From Patescibacteria group bacterium UBA1400 (lineage in GTDB: Bacteria; Patescibacteriota; Microgenomatia; UBA1400), in the NCBI GenBank assembly GCA_002305125.1, contig DBQG01000048.1:6120-14781 (forward strand): 8,662 bases of DNA, given 5' to 3'. Made by a program: the position numbers and the translations under genes. Positions 1 through 6,225 of this stretch are shown piece after piece (the stretch's first letter is position 1; every line of letters starts with the position of its first letter). Below the pieces are notes generated by a model that made no database searches, was not told where the DNA came from, and worked only from the letters and a program-made list of their open reading frames with translations.

Positions 1-2
1 AG

Positions 3-212
3 GGACGAGCCAGGGAAGATATAAAACAGTTTGGCAACCTCCCTGTCCCCCTTCACCTCAGAAACGCCCCAACTAAGCTAATGAAAGAATTAGGCTATAG
101 CAAGGGCTACAAATATGCCCACGATTACTCAAAGGATGAGCTTAGGGATGAGGTTTATCTCCCTGATAAGCTTAAGGGGAGGAAGTACTACAAAAAACTA
201 GACAGAAGCTGA
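3..212 (+). CDS. rarA: RarA/MgsA-type AAA+ ATPase (replication-associated recombination protein A), C-terminal fragment
   Basis: The 69 codons visible at the left edge are the end of a RarA (MgsA/WHIP) family protein, a clamp-loader-like AAA+ ATPase that acts at stalled replication forks. The ATPase core lies outside the window. What is seen is the characteristic C-terminal tail: VPLHLRNAPTKLMKELGY, then GYKYAHDY, then YLPDKLKGRKYY, ending in LDRS and a TGA stop. These blocks are highly conserved in the family and in the usual order, so the assignment is firm although partial. The tail belongs to the C-terminal domain used for oligomerisation in known members. The gene is convergent with the broken gene on the other strand. 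An AT-rich inverted repeat and a T-rich run follow the stop. The TGA stop is useful evidence that TGA is not reassigned in this genome. Confidence 0.93.
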   Translation, partial: GRAREDIKQFGNLPVPLHLRNAPTKLMKELGYSKGYKYAHDYSKDELRDEVYLPDKLKGRKYYKKLDRS

Positions 213-239
213 AGAAAAGGCAAGTTCTTTTTTCTTATT

Positions 240-254
240 TTGATTATAAATCAA
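240..254. repeat. Short AT-rich inverted repeat between convergent genes
   Basis: TTGATT and AATCAA form a perfect 6-bp inverted repeat around a 3-base ATA loop. It lies between the end of rarA and the end of the convergent split gene. A T-rich run (about 226-239) precedes it on the plus strand, but no clean U-tract follows the stem on either strand. It may slow or stop transcription from both sides, but it is not a canonical intrinsic terminator. Confidence 0.35.
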
Positions 255-295
255 GTTTCTGCTATGCCTGAGTTTGTGTTTAACCTAACCGCTTC

Positions 296-700
296 TTACT
301 TTCTCGGGTTTTGACCGGGGCGATAGCGAATGTATTCAAAAAGACCCAGGGTTTTTCTGTCGGCCATTACTCCAGTGACAAAGACCTCCTCTTGGTCATG
401 GGGAAGCTCAGTTCTCATTTTGCCGTTAAATGATTCACGCTCTCCGTCATTAATCTGTTGGTAACTGAGGGGAAGGCTTTGGAAGTTTCCCAAAAAGTCC
501 CCGTCCCGTCAGCGAGGACAATAAGCAGGTATTGGTAAAAGTTTGCACCCCGACCAGTCTTTTGGGGTTAGCTCACATGAGCCGGGAGACAATACCCTCT
601 TTTTGTTTTCGCAAGCTAGGGCCAGCTTTCGAATCCCCTCCACTCCCCTATCAATGTCAAATGGAATTCCGCCCAGAAAGCTAGTTCGCTCAATAACCAT
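296..700 (-). pseudogene. Small unrecognised coding region interrupted by one in-frame TGA
   Basis: Two open segments lie in the same minus-strand frame. The first begins at ATG 700 (MVIERTSFLGG...) and runs 63 codons to a TGA at 509-511. The second continues without another stop from 508 to a TAA at 296. Both segments show ordinary coding-like codon use, and together they would make about 134 residues. I do not recognise the family. The upstream half has four cysteines, the last in AYCPR just before the TGA. The downstream half is charged and contains VFVTGVMADRK and FEYIRYRPGQ. A purine-rich AAAAGAAG precedes the ATG as a weak ribosome-binding site. Three readings are possible: a nonsense-mutated gene (or sequencing error), two peptides with reinitiation at TTG 493 behind ACGGGGA, or UGA recoding. 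The first is simplest, because TGA is a true stop elsewhere here. Confidence 0.5.
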
Positions 701-770
701 GACTTCTTTTAGAACTTGAAAGCAAGAAGAGCAAAAAAAGAAGCAAGAGATAATTAAGATGGAAGAGGAG

Positions 771-1874
771 CTATTTGCTTCCCTTAGAAGAAAAGAGAAA
801 TGTGGCCACGGCGGTGGTAATGGGGACAGCCAGAATTAGGCCAATGCTGGCCACTAAAGTTCTGACAATCTCGTCAGCAATGATTTCGTAATTAACCAGT
901 TCCCGAAATGGCCTGGGGTTGCCGATAAACAAGAGGAGTAAGGGCAGGGCAGCCCCAGTGTAAACCAGGATTAGGGTATTAACCATTGAGGCAATGTGGT
1001 CTTTGCCGACATCCATGGCTCGCCCGAAAAGCTCTCCCCGTCCCATTTTGGGATTGGCCTCTTTAAGCTGAAAAACAATCGCCGACTGGGCGATGGAAAT
1101 GTCATCCAATATTCCCAAAACACCAATAATAATTCCCGCCAGCAGTAGCCCCTTGATATTTATGGTTCCTTGCTGGCTAAACTGTATGAAGCCTGCTTCC
1201 TCCGAGGCGAAACCAGTCAGTCGGGCCGCCTCAACGAAGATATTGGCCAGAAGCCCAGTAATCAGCAAAGCGACAATTGTCCCGATAATTGCCCCAGTCG
1301 TTTTTCTGTTTATGCCGTGGGAAAGATAAAAAGTAATCGGAATAATTAACATAGCACCAGCAACAGCGATTATGACCGGATCGGCTCCCCTAGAAATCTG
1401 AGGCAAGACAAAGCTAAAAATGACCAGAAAAGAAAGTCCCATTCCCAAAAGTGAGGCAACTCCTCGCCAGCGGGCGACTAAAACTGCCAGGCCGACAAAG
1501 ATGAGAAAAAGGATCAGGAGAGCATCACGCCTGACGCTGTCAACAATCTGGTAAATTCGACCGCCCTCGGGGCCCTCGGCCAGGGAGACAATGACCTTAT
1601 CTCCTTTTCCATATATCGGTTGATTGGCCATCGGGAAAAGGCCATTTTCGACCTCAATTGTTTTACCCTTTTGTTCTCCCTCGCTAATCTCAAGGATTAG
1701 TCTTTGGTACTGGCTTCTTTCCCCGGCGGTAAAAAGCTCTTTTTCTTCAGCAATGCCCACCACTTTGGCCTCAAAAGTTTCGGTCTCGTCAATACCCTGG
1801 GCGTAAGCGGGCACTCTTAAAGAAAAAAGAGCGCCAAGGATTAGGAAAAGAATGACAAATATTTTTGCTTTCAT
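771..1874 (-). CDS. YibE/F family multi-pass membrane protein
   Basis: This 367-residue protein has the full layout of the YibE/F family, whose biochemical role is not established. Residues 1-25 are a signal peptide (basic start, hydrophobic core, likely cut after AYA). Residues about 30-115 form an extracytoplasmic beta-rich domain. Seven hydrophobic spans follow at roughly 117-135, 139-157, 165-184, 193-215, 242-262, 293-317 and 338-361. The family signature is clear: GVLGILDDIS (251-260) followed by a QSA stretch, then MGRGELFGRAMDVGKDH (277-293) and a long small-residue helix ending in LPLLLLF. Family members are often proposed to be transporters, but that is inference. The ATG is chosen because it begins the signal peptide and has GAGGG upstream. 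The gene is divergent from the DUF2769-like gene, and its 3' end lies 70 bases from the split gene. Length and motifs indicate an intact gene. Confidence 0.9.
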   Translation of the reverse strand: MKAKIFVILFLILGALFSLRVPAYAQGIDETETFEAKVVGIAEEKELFTAGERSQYQRLILEISEGEQKGKTIEVENGLFPMANQPIYGKGDKVIVSLAEGPEGGRIYQIVDSVRRDALLILFLIFVGLAVLVARWRGVASLLGMGLSFLVIFSFVLPQISRGADPVIIAVAGAMLIIPITFYLSHGINRKTTGAIIGTIVALLITGLLANIFVEAARLTGFASEEAGFIQFSQQGTINIKGLLLAGIIIGVLGILDDISIAQSAIVFQLKEANPKMGRGELFGRAMDVGKDHIASMVNTLILVYTGAALPLLLLFIGNPRPFRELVNYEIIADEIVRTLVASIGLILAVPITTAVATFLFSSKGSK

Positions 1875-1891
1875 AAGCTGCCCTCAGACTC

Positions 1892-1920
1892 ATTTTAACA
1901 GAACTCTTCCACTTGATCAC
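1892..1920 (-). promoter_or_regulatory. Weak candidate promoter for the YibE/F gene
   Basis: On the minus strand a TAAAAT -10-like hexamer (1892-1897) lies 17 bases downstream of GTGATC (1915-1920), a poor -35 match. It would give a leader of roughly 10 bases before the ATG. This is a pattern match only. No comparably good plus-strand promoter for the divergent operon was found in the 156-base gap 1875-2030. Confidence 0.25.
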
Positions 1921-2016
1921 TATCGGCAGCTTTAGGCAATTTACTCTTTTCATACTTTCTTCTAAACAAGCGAAGCATATTTGTCTGTTTTTATGGCCCT
2001 GATTAGCTGTGAAGAG

Positions 2017-2027
2017 AAGGAGGTGAT
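2017..2027 (+). promoter_or_regulatory. Optimal Shine-Dalgarno before the DUF2769-like gene
   Basis: AAGGAGGTGAT is an essentially full-length complement of the usual 16S rRNA 3' end. Its GGAGG core lies seven bases before the ATG at 2031. It fixes the start and predicts strong translation of the cysteine-rich protein. It is far better than the sites before most other genes here. Confidence 0.85.
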
Positions 2028-2030
2028 TAG

Positions 2031-2327
2031 ATGCCTAAAGTTGATTTTAATTTAGATAATATTAAAAAATGTCAATGCACTGTTTGTCCAGTACAAGCTC
2101 AAAGTCAGTGTGCCTCCGAGAAAATGAAGATCTTAAAAGAGCAAATGCCTACCGGAGTGCCTAAGCCAGAAAACGTCCCTGGCGTTTACTGTTCACAAGG
2201 AATAGCGGTTTGCAAGGATCTAGATCCTGGAAAGCCCTGTGTTTGCCCGACATGTGCCGTTTGGGCGGAAAACAATCTAGGGTCACAATATTATTGCCAG
2301 AGGGGCAAGGCAGATAAAATTGGCTAA
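2031..2327 (+). CDS. DUF2769-like ten-cysteine protein with two CxCxxC half-repeats
   Basis: This 98-residue soluble protein has ten cysteines and no signal peptide or membrane span. The cysteines form two similar halves. One is C14-x-C16-x2-C19 with C27, followed by C54 and C61. The other is C70-x-C72-x2-C75 followed by C89. The spacing and the CPV/CPT context match the DUF2769 type of protein known from archaea and uncultured bacteria, whose function is unknown. The clustered cysteines suggest a metal site (zinc or iron-sulphur), which is inference; nothing shows which metal. The start is fixed by an optimal ribosome-binding site. The next gene begins two bases after the TAA, so the two are almost certainly co-transcribed and translationally coupled. 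Family assignment is from memory of the motif pattern rather than a profile search. Confidence 0.75.
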   Translation: MPKVDFNLDNIKKCQCTVCPVQAQSQCASEKMKILKEQMPTGVPKPENVPGVYCSQGIAVCKDLDPGKPCVCPTCAVWAENNLGSQYYCQRGKADKIG

Positions 2328-2329
2328 AT

Positions 2330-3280
2330 ATGTTTCCGGCAGTATTAGAGGCTTACGGTTTTCCCATCACTCTTGTCTTCGCCAGCGACAACAGGGCCTT
2401 TTTTAGCGAAAGAATTACCGGTAACCTTTGGGAGATTAGGGACGATGAGTTTCGTTTAGTCAGGCATTTCCCTATTGTTAACATTACCGGACACCATGAA
2501 ACCGGACTATTAGGGATCGTTCTGGACCCTGGTTTTAAAGACAATCACCTCCTTTACGCTTATTATACTCGCAGGCAAAGCCACAAGGAGTTTTCTAATA
2601 TAATTGTCAGGATAAATGTTGATGAAGGCGAAAAGGAGGAGGTTTTGCTTGATGGAATTCCTGCTGGCTTAATTCATAACGGCGGGATTATGGCTTTTGG
2701 CCCGGACAAAACTCTCTTTGTTGGCGTTGGGGTAAACAATGAGGAGAAAGAAAAAGCCCAGGAGCTTGAGTTTCTCGGCGGTAAAGTTTTAAGAATTAAT
2801 CCTAATGGTACAATTCCAAAAGATAATCCCTTTCCTGGCTCTCCCGTTTACTCTTTTGGCCATCGCAATATTTTTGGTCTGGCTTTTCATCCCCAAAACG
2901 GCCGACTATATATTTCTGATGTTGGCCCCAATGATAACGATGAAATAAATATCATAGAGCCTGGCGGTAATTATGGCTGGCCTCAGGTGATGGGCATTTC
3001 GGATAGTCCTAAACATGTTAATCCGATTATCACTTTTACGCCAGTAATTACCCCGACTCAAAGCACTTTTATCGATGATGATCTGTATTTCGGCAGTTAT
3101 AACCAGGGAGCAGTTTTTAAGCTAACCCTGGGGGGAGAAAACTTTGACCAGATTGAAAAGCAAGAAGTTGTTTATCGGGGCAAGCCCTTTGGGGTTTTGG
3201 GCGTTTTTCAAAGTCCGGAGGGCAAAACGTATATCACCCGCCCCGAGGCGATTCAGCAAATAAGCTTGGGTGGGTTTTGA
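2330..3280 (+). CDS. Glucose/sorbosone dehydrogenase-like (PQQ-type) six-bladed beta-propeller, apparently cytoplasmic
   Basis: This 316-residue protein belongs to the GSDH family (soluble quinoprotein aldose dehydrogenase-like). Landmarks appear in the usual order: GLLG plus LDPGF (59-69), HNGG (116-119, carrying the histidine equivalent to the catalytic base), AFGPD (122-126), LGGKVLRINPNGTIP (149-163), FGHRN (176-180), DVGP then NYGWP (197-218), and DLYFGS (251-256). Characterised members oxidise sugars with PQQ in the periplasm, but this protein has no Sec, Tat or lipoprotein signal. An in-frame stop at 2315-2317 rules out a longer start. The C-terminal blades appear compact compared with typical 330-400 residue members. 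Catalytic function and PQQ use are therefore uncertain; a sugar-binding or repurposed propeller is possible. The ATG lies two bases after the cysteine-rich gene's stop, with AGAGGGG as a distant ribosome-binding site. Confidence 0.82.
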   Translation: MFPAVLEAYGFPITLVFASDNRAFFSERITGNLWEIRDDEFRLVRHFPIVNITGHHETGLLGIVLDPGFKDNHLLYAYYTRRQSHKEFSNIIVRINVDEGEKEEVLLDGIPAGLIHNGGIMAFGPDKTLFVGVGVNNEEKEKAQELEFLGGKVLRINPNGTIPKDNPFPGSPVYSFGHRNIFGLAFHPQNGRLYISDVGPNDNDEINIIEPGGNYGWPQVMGISDSPKHVNPIITFTPVITPTQSTFIDDDLYFGSYNQGAVFKLTLGGENFDQIEKQEVVYRGKPFGVLGVFQSPEGKTYITRPEAIQQISLGGF

Positions 3281-3347
3281 GCTGAATCTTAATTAGCTCT
3301 TACCTTCTTCCCATTGGCGACTAACAGAATTAGGATACTCTAGGCTA

Positions 3348-3803
3348 ATGGCAAAAACAAACAGTACCTGCAGCTATCAGGATAAAGAGAAAGGAATAAA
3401 AGTAAATGGGGCAAGCTTGAGCGATATAGAGTTTTTAAAAAAGCATGCTCAAAATCTCTCCTACACGACTAAAAACTCAAAATGGATTAGCAGTCTTGAT
3501 CAGCATGAGGACCATCCCGGCCAATCTCTGGCGACTAGAAGTCATGAGGTAATTAAAGCCTGGGCGGAAGCCAGAAGAGCTGTTCCCGCCACTGTTCCCG
3601 GGACTGAGTACGATGGCAGGCTGGGAGTCTTAAGATTTGACTTCCCCGGCTATGGGGGTGAATCATTAGAAGAAGTTTCCTGGGAAGAGTGGTTTAAAAC
3701 CTTTGATGAGCGGGAGCTGGTTTTCATCTTCCAGGAACACCTTAAAAATGGCAATCCCAGCAATTTCTTCCAGCTTAACTCTCCTTTCAGGGAGCATGAA
3801 TAA
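3348..3803 (+). CDS. Conserved small protein of unknown function (domain sometimes labelled '1,4-alpha-glucan branching enzyme')
   Basis: Residues about 62-147 of this 151-residue soluble protein form a widespread small domain. Its recognisable blocks are TRSHEVIKAWAEAR, then PATVPGTEYDGRLGVLRFDF, PGYGGESLEEVSWEEWF, and finally FIFQEHLKNG with SNFFQL. I recall such proteins being annotated as hypothetical or, wrongly, as branching enzymes; there is no glycosyl hydrolase 13 barrel here. Residues 1-60 are a charged N-terminal extension of unclear role. The ribosome-binding site is weak (AGG close to the ATG). It lies 67 bases after the dehydrogenase-like gene, so co-transcription is possible. 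Its TAA stop at 3801-3803 directly abuts the CCA end of the convergent tRNA-Lys gene. No signal peptide is seen. Confidence 0.75.
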   Translation: MAKTNSTCSYQDKEKGIKVNGASLSDIEFLKKHAQNLSYTTKNSKWISSLDQHEDHPGQSLATRSHEVIKAWAEARRAVPATVPGTEYDGRLGVLRFDFPGYGGESLEEVSWEEWFKTFDERELVFIFQEHLKNGNPSNFFQLNSPFREHE

Positions 3804-3878
3804 TGGTGAGGCTGGAAGGATTCGAACCTTCGGCCAATCGCTTAAGAGGCGACTGCTCTACCACTGAGCTACAGCCCC
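3804..3878 (-). tRNA. tRNA-Lys(CTT)
   Basis: A complete cloverleaf can be read on the minus strand. The acceptor stem is GGGGCTG/CAGCCTC (one G-U pair), followed by TA, a D-arm GCTC...GAGC, the anticodon stem GTCGC/GCGAT, and the loop CTCTTAA with anticodon CTT at 3846-3844. The T-arm is GAAGG-TTCGAAT-CCTTC, with discriminator A and an encoded CCA. It is transcribed after tRNA-Arg with a 12-base spacer. Its 3' CCA touches the stop codon of the convergent gene, so no terminator sits directly behind it. Confidence 0.96.
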
Positions 3879-3890
3879 GAAACTTCTCTG

Positions 3891-3964
3891 TGCGCCAGGG
3901 GTGACTCGAACACCCGACCCCTTGTTCCGAAGACAAGTGCTCTAATCCGCTGAGCTACTGGCGC
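3891..3964 (-). tRNA. tRNA-Arg(TCG)
   Basis: The cloverleaf on the minus strand has acceptor GCGCCAG/CTGGCGC (perfect), TA, a D-arm GCTC...GAGC with an A after GG that fits the arginine identity base A20, anticodon stem CTTGT/ACAAG, and loop CTTCGGA with anticodon TCG at 3930-3928. The T-arm is GGGTG-TTCGAGT-CACCC with discriminator A. The bases after the discriminator are CAG, so CCA is not encoded and must be added by a CCA-adding enzyme, unlike the neighbouring tRNA-Lys. Confidence 0.96.
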
Positions 3965-3993
3965 CCGAACCCCTTCATGAGTCTTCAGGGAAA

Positions 3994-4022
3994 ATTATAC
4001 CATTTACGAGGCAAAATGTCTC
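3994..4022 (-). promoter_or_regulatory. Sigma70-type promoter of the tRNA pair
   Basis: On the minus strand a perfect TATAAT -10 box (3994-3999), with a TG extended -10 element just before it, lies exactly 17 bases from GAGACA (4017-4022; four of six -35 consensus bases). Transcription would begin near 3987, about 22 bases before tRNA-Arg. The -35 region overlaps a small imperfect hairpin (CGAGACA-TTT-TGCCTCG) just behind the GerMN gene. No T-run follows that hairpin, so read-through from the upstream operon is possible. Confidence 0.7.
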
Positions 4023-4037
4023 GGCTCTGCCTGACTT

Positions 4038-4781
4038 TTAAGGCTGAAAATCAAGTTCGCAGTTGTCGGTTTTGTCAAGGCACATTTTAACCTCTTTAAT
4101 GCTCGGAAACTGCTTGGCCGTCAGGCTGGCCGCCAGCGACAGACAGCTTACTCTGGCCGAGCCTCCCCCATAAGCGGCAACCGAGTCATAGAAATTGATA
4201 GTCAAAACCCCATTTTTTAGCGCCAGACTGTTAATGCCTGAGCGGTCGTTATTAAAGCTTAGGCCACTGGCCTTTTCATAGTCGCTAATTTCTTCCCGGC
4301 TGGGAAATCCGCCGTAGCCTTTACTAACCAGCTCTTTTAAGGTTAGCTCGGCAACATTGGGGGCGTTCGGAACCTCAACCGGAATTCCTTTTAAACTGAA
4401 GCCAAGCTCGTCATTAGTAACCTGGCAGTTGACTAGATAGACTTCTCTTGCCGCATCCCCGCTTTCGAAAGGCTTAAGCTTGGGCCAGACAAGGCCATCA
4501 AGAAGCTCTTGTTCTTCCTGGCTAAGCTGGTCTTTTTTATAGACCTCAAGAGCTTTTATCTCTCCCCTCAAGGCTGAGTCTTCATCGCTATTGTCTGAGT
4601 TGGGCGACCGGGTTGGGGTCGCTTCAGTTGGAGTCTGCCCTTGGGCGGGAGTTGGACTTGCCTTTGGCCCGTTTTGACGGGGCTTAAACTTGCTAAGAAA
4701 AATGAAGCTGCCCAAAACTATTAAAATCGCCACTCCAAGAATGCCAAAAGGCAAAAGGAATTTAGTTTTATCTGTATTCAT
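4038..4781 (-). CDS. Membrane-anchored GerMN-domain protein
   Basis: Residues 8-31 of this 247-residue protein are one hydrophobic span after a short charged start, giving a signal anchor with the rest outside the membrane. Residues about 33-70 are a Pro/Thr/Ser/Asp-rich linker. Residues about 98-245 match a GerMN domain (named from spore germination protein GerM). The block LALKNGVLTINFYDS is followed by YGGGSARVSCLSLAASLTA, then FPSIKEVKMCLD, the family's typical strand-helix-strand end. Four cysteines (119, 213, 234, 241) could form extracytoplasmic disulphides. GerMN domains occur widely in cell-envelope proteins with no proven enzymatic role, so germination is not implied. The ATG overlaps the upstream glycosidase stop as ATGA, and AAGGAGG lies eight bases before it. 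It is the last protein gene of the minus-strand run. Confidence 0.8.
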   Translation of the reverse strand: MNTDKTKFLLPFGILGVAILIVLGSFIFLSKFKPRQNGPKASPTPAQGQTPTEATPTRSPNSDNSDEDSALRGEIKALEVYKKDQLSQEEQELLDGLVWPKLKPFESGDAAREVYLVNCQVTNDELGFSLKGIPVEVPNAPNVAELTLKELVSKGYGGFPSREEISDYEKASGLSFNNDRSGINSLALKNGVLTINFYDSVAAYGGGSARVSCLSLAASLTAKQFPSIKEVKMCLDKTDNCELDFQP

Positions 4782-6163
4782 AAAAATGCCTCCTTAACTT
4801 TTATCATTAGTCTCTCCCAGAGATTATACCTGGCCTGATAAACAAAAGAAGCGGGAAAAACCTCAATTTGCTGAGGGGGCAGCTCTCCCCAGGCAAACTG
4901 ATACTCTCCGGGGGTGTCAAGTGATTTGATCGTGAATCTGATCTCTTCCGTCTCCCCCGGCTCAATCGTATCCTGGCTGCCCAAAACCAGGCCGGAAACG
5001 ACCAGGCCGCCGCTGGCCTGAACGGGAACTTTTAAAGGCTCCTTGTCCCCACAGATGGATTGGCCAATATTTTTAAGAACAATTTTCCCCTCGTAGGTGG
5101 TATTGGCGGGTAGAAATGAAGGTAGACTGACGGCTTTAACCTGATAGCGGTTAATCTGCTCGGGCCACCAGCTTGATTTGGGCATTGATTTAACCAGCTC
5201 ATACTGTGGATAGGGCCGACCCTGGTCGTCAAGCCAGGAAAAGGCCATAAAAAGCTCCTGGGGATAGTTTAAAACAAAAGGGGTAACTGATAAAACTTTT
5301 TCGTCTTGATTCCAAATAGTAAAAGCTTCTTGCATAAGTCTAGACACTTGTTCTTCATTGTATAAATTAGGGGCCACAACCACTCCTTCTCTATGGGGCC
5401 AACCAGTTTCCGTAATATAAATAGGAAGATTTTTTGTTAAACCCAAACTTATTAACTTCTCCTGCTCCCATTCATAACCATTAATAGTTGCTCTTCCCCT
5501 ATCTTCGGGTAAACCAATAAATCCATGATTAGGATAACTATGAGAGTTCCAACCATCAAGTTCATTAAAAATATTAACGTTCGTTTTATGCATAATTTCT
5601 AAAAAACTCTCTTCTTTTAAAGTTCCGTTATTTCCATCAGCGGCTTGATCCAAACCTGCGGGTAAGATAAAAAAATTATTATCTTTACTTTTAAATAGCT
5701 TAATCATTTTTGTTAAAACCATAGCATATTCTGAAGGATTTATCTCACCTCCCCATTCTTTAGCATGATTGGGCTCGTTAAAAATGGCTACTGTTTGTTG
5801 TTTAACTGGCCAATTTAAATCTGCTAAAAAATCTGACCATTTTTGTAAATTATCTAAATCCGGTTTGTCCCAAACACCAGTAGTTGTCATATGAGTAGCT
5901 AATCTAATAATCGGAATTACATGAAGCCTTCTGCAATCATTAAAGAACTTTTGCCATTTATCCTTATTAAAATCATCATCTCTTAAAACAATTGTTACGT
6001 ATCCCCAATCACCACCAGAAGAGTTAACTAATTCAGCTGCTTTTTCAACTTCTTCTGTTTCTAAAATATGAATTCCAAACTTATTATTTTCCCTTGCCCA
6101 AACAGAGCTAGAAAAAAAGAAAAACAAAAAAACAGATAGAACAATAGCCTTTTTGAAAATCAT
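4778..6163 (-). CDS. Secreted clan GH-A-type glycoside hydrolase with C-terminal beta-sandwich
   Basis: This 461-residue protein starts with a signal peptide (residues 1-23, likely cut after VWA). Residues about 28-330 fit a (beta/alpha)8 glycosidase of clan GH-A. The acid/base motif AIFNEP gives Glu130, and YITETGW gives the nucleophile Glu252. Conserved aromatic and histidine positions lie between them (WNSHSYPNHG, 205-214). Residues about 338-436 look like a CARDB/Ig-like sandwich (IVLKNIGQS, IEPGETEEIRFTI). Substrate is unknown; a beta-linked surface or cell-wall glycan is a guess. No dockerin motif is seen. The start has no clear Shine-Dalgarno. A TAGAAT -10-like hexamer at 6188-6193 is a possible local promoter, with no good -35. 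The gene's 3' part is clearly richer in GC than its 5' part, with the change near codon 260-295. The stop overlaps the next start (ATGA). Confidence 0.83.
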   Translation of the reverse strand: MIFKKAIVLSVFLFFFFSSSVWARENNKFGIHILETEEVEKAAELVNSSGGDWGYVTIVLRDDDFNKDKWQKFFNDCRRLHVIPIIRLATHMTTTGVWDKPDLDNLQKWSDFLADLNWPVKQQTVAIFNEPNHAKEWGGEINPSEYAMVLTKMIKLFKSKDNNFFILPAGLDQAADGNNGTLKEESFLEIMHKTNVNIFNELDGWNSHSYPNHGFIGLPEDRGRATINGYEWEQEKLISLGLTKNLPIYITETGWPHREGVVVAPNLYNEEQVSRLMQEAFTIWNQDEKVLSVTPFVLNYPQELFMAFSWLDDQGRPYPQYELVKSMPKSSWWPEQINRYQVKAVSLPSFLPANTTYEGKIVLKNIGQSICGDKEPLKVPVQASGGLVVSGLVLGSQDTIEPGETEEIRFTIKSLDTPGEYQFAWGELPPQQIEVFPASFVYQARYNLWERLMIKVKEAFL

Positions 6164-6225
6164 AAGAATATTTAAGGTTTGAGCCTTATTCTAACAAAAA
6201 AATACACAAAGAGAAACTATCTTAC

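Noticed and set aside
296..700. Alternative genetic code with TGA read as glycine (as in Gracilibacteria/SR1)
   Set aside because: The rarA tail, the dehydrogenase-like gene and the second glycosidase all end at TGA at the expected protein ends, and none of the long genes contains in-frame TGA.
1093..1329. Plus-strand open frame of 78 codons inside the YibE/F gene
   Set aside because: It lies antisense to strongly conserved membrane segments and has no ribosome-binding site or recognisable motif. The frame is a by-product of the opposite strand's codon use, as is the one at 1624-1806.
3279..3299. GAGCT...AGCTC inverted repeat after the dehydrogenase-like gene as an intrinsic terminator
   Set aside because: The stem is only 5 bp, the loop 11 bases, and no T-run follows.
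5032..5232. Out-of-frame minus-strand open frame of 66 codons inside the glycosidase gene
   Set aside because: It lies within the C-terminal part of a protein whose own frame has clear domain features and is continuous. Similar shadow frames at 7072-7260, 7144-7332 and 2353-2544 were dropped for the same reason.
6173..6187. AAGG...CCTT hairpin before the GH-A glycosidase
   Set aside because: The stem has only four secure pairs and no T-tract in the direction of transcription. It is likely to be chance.
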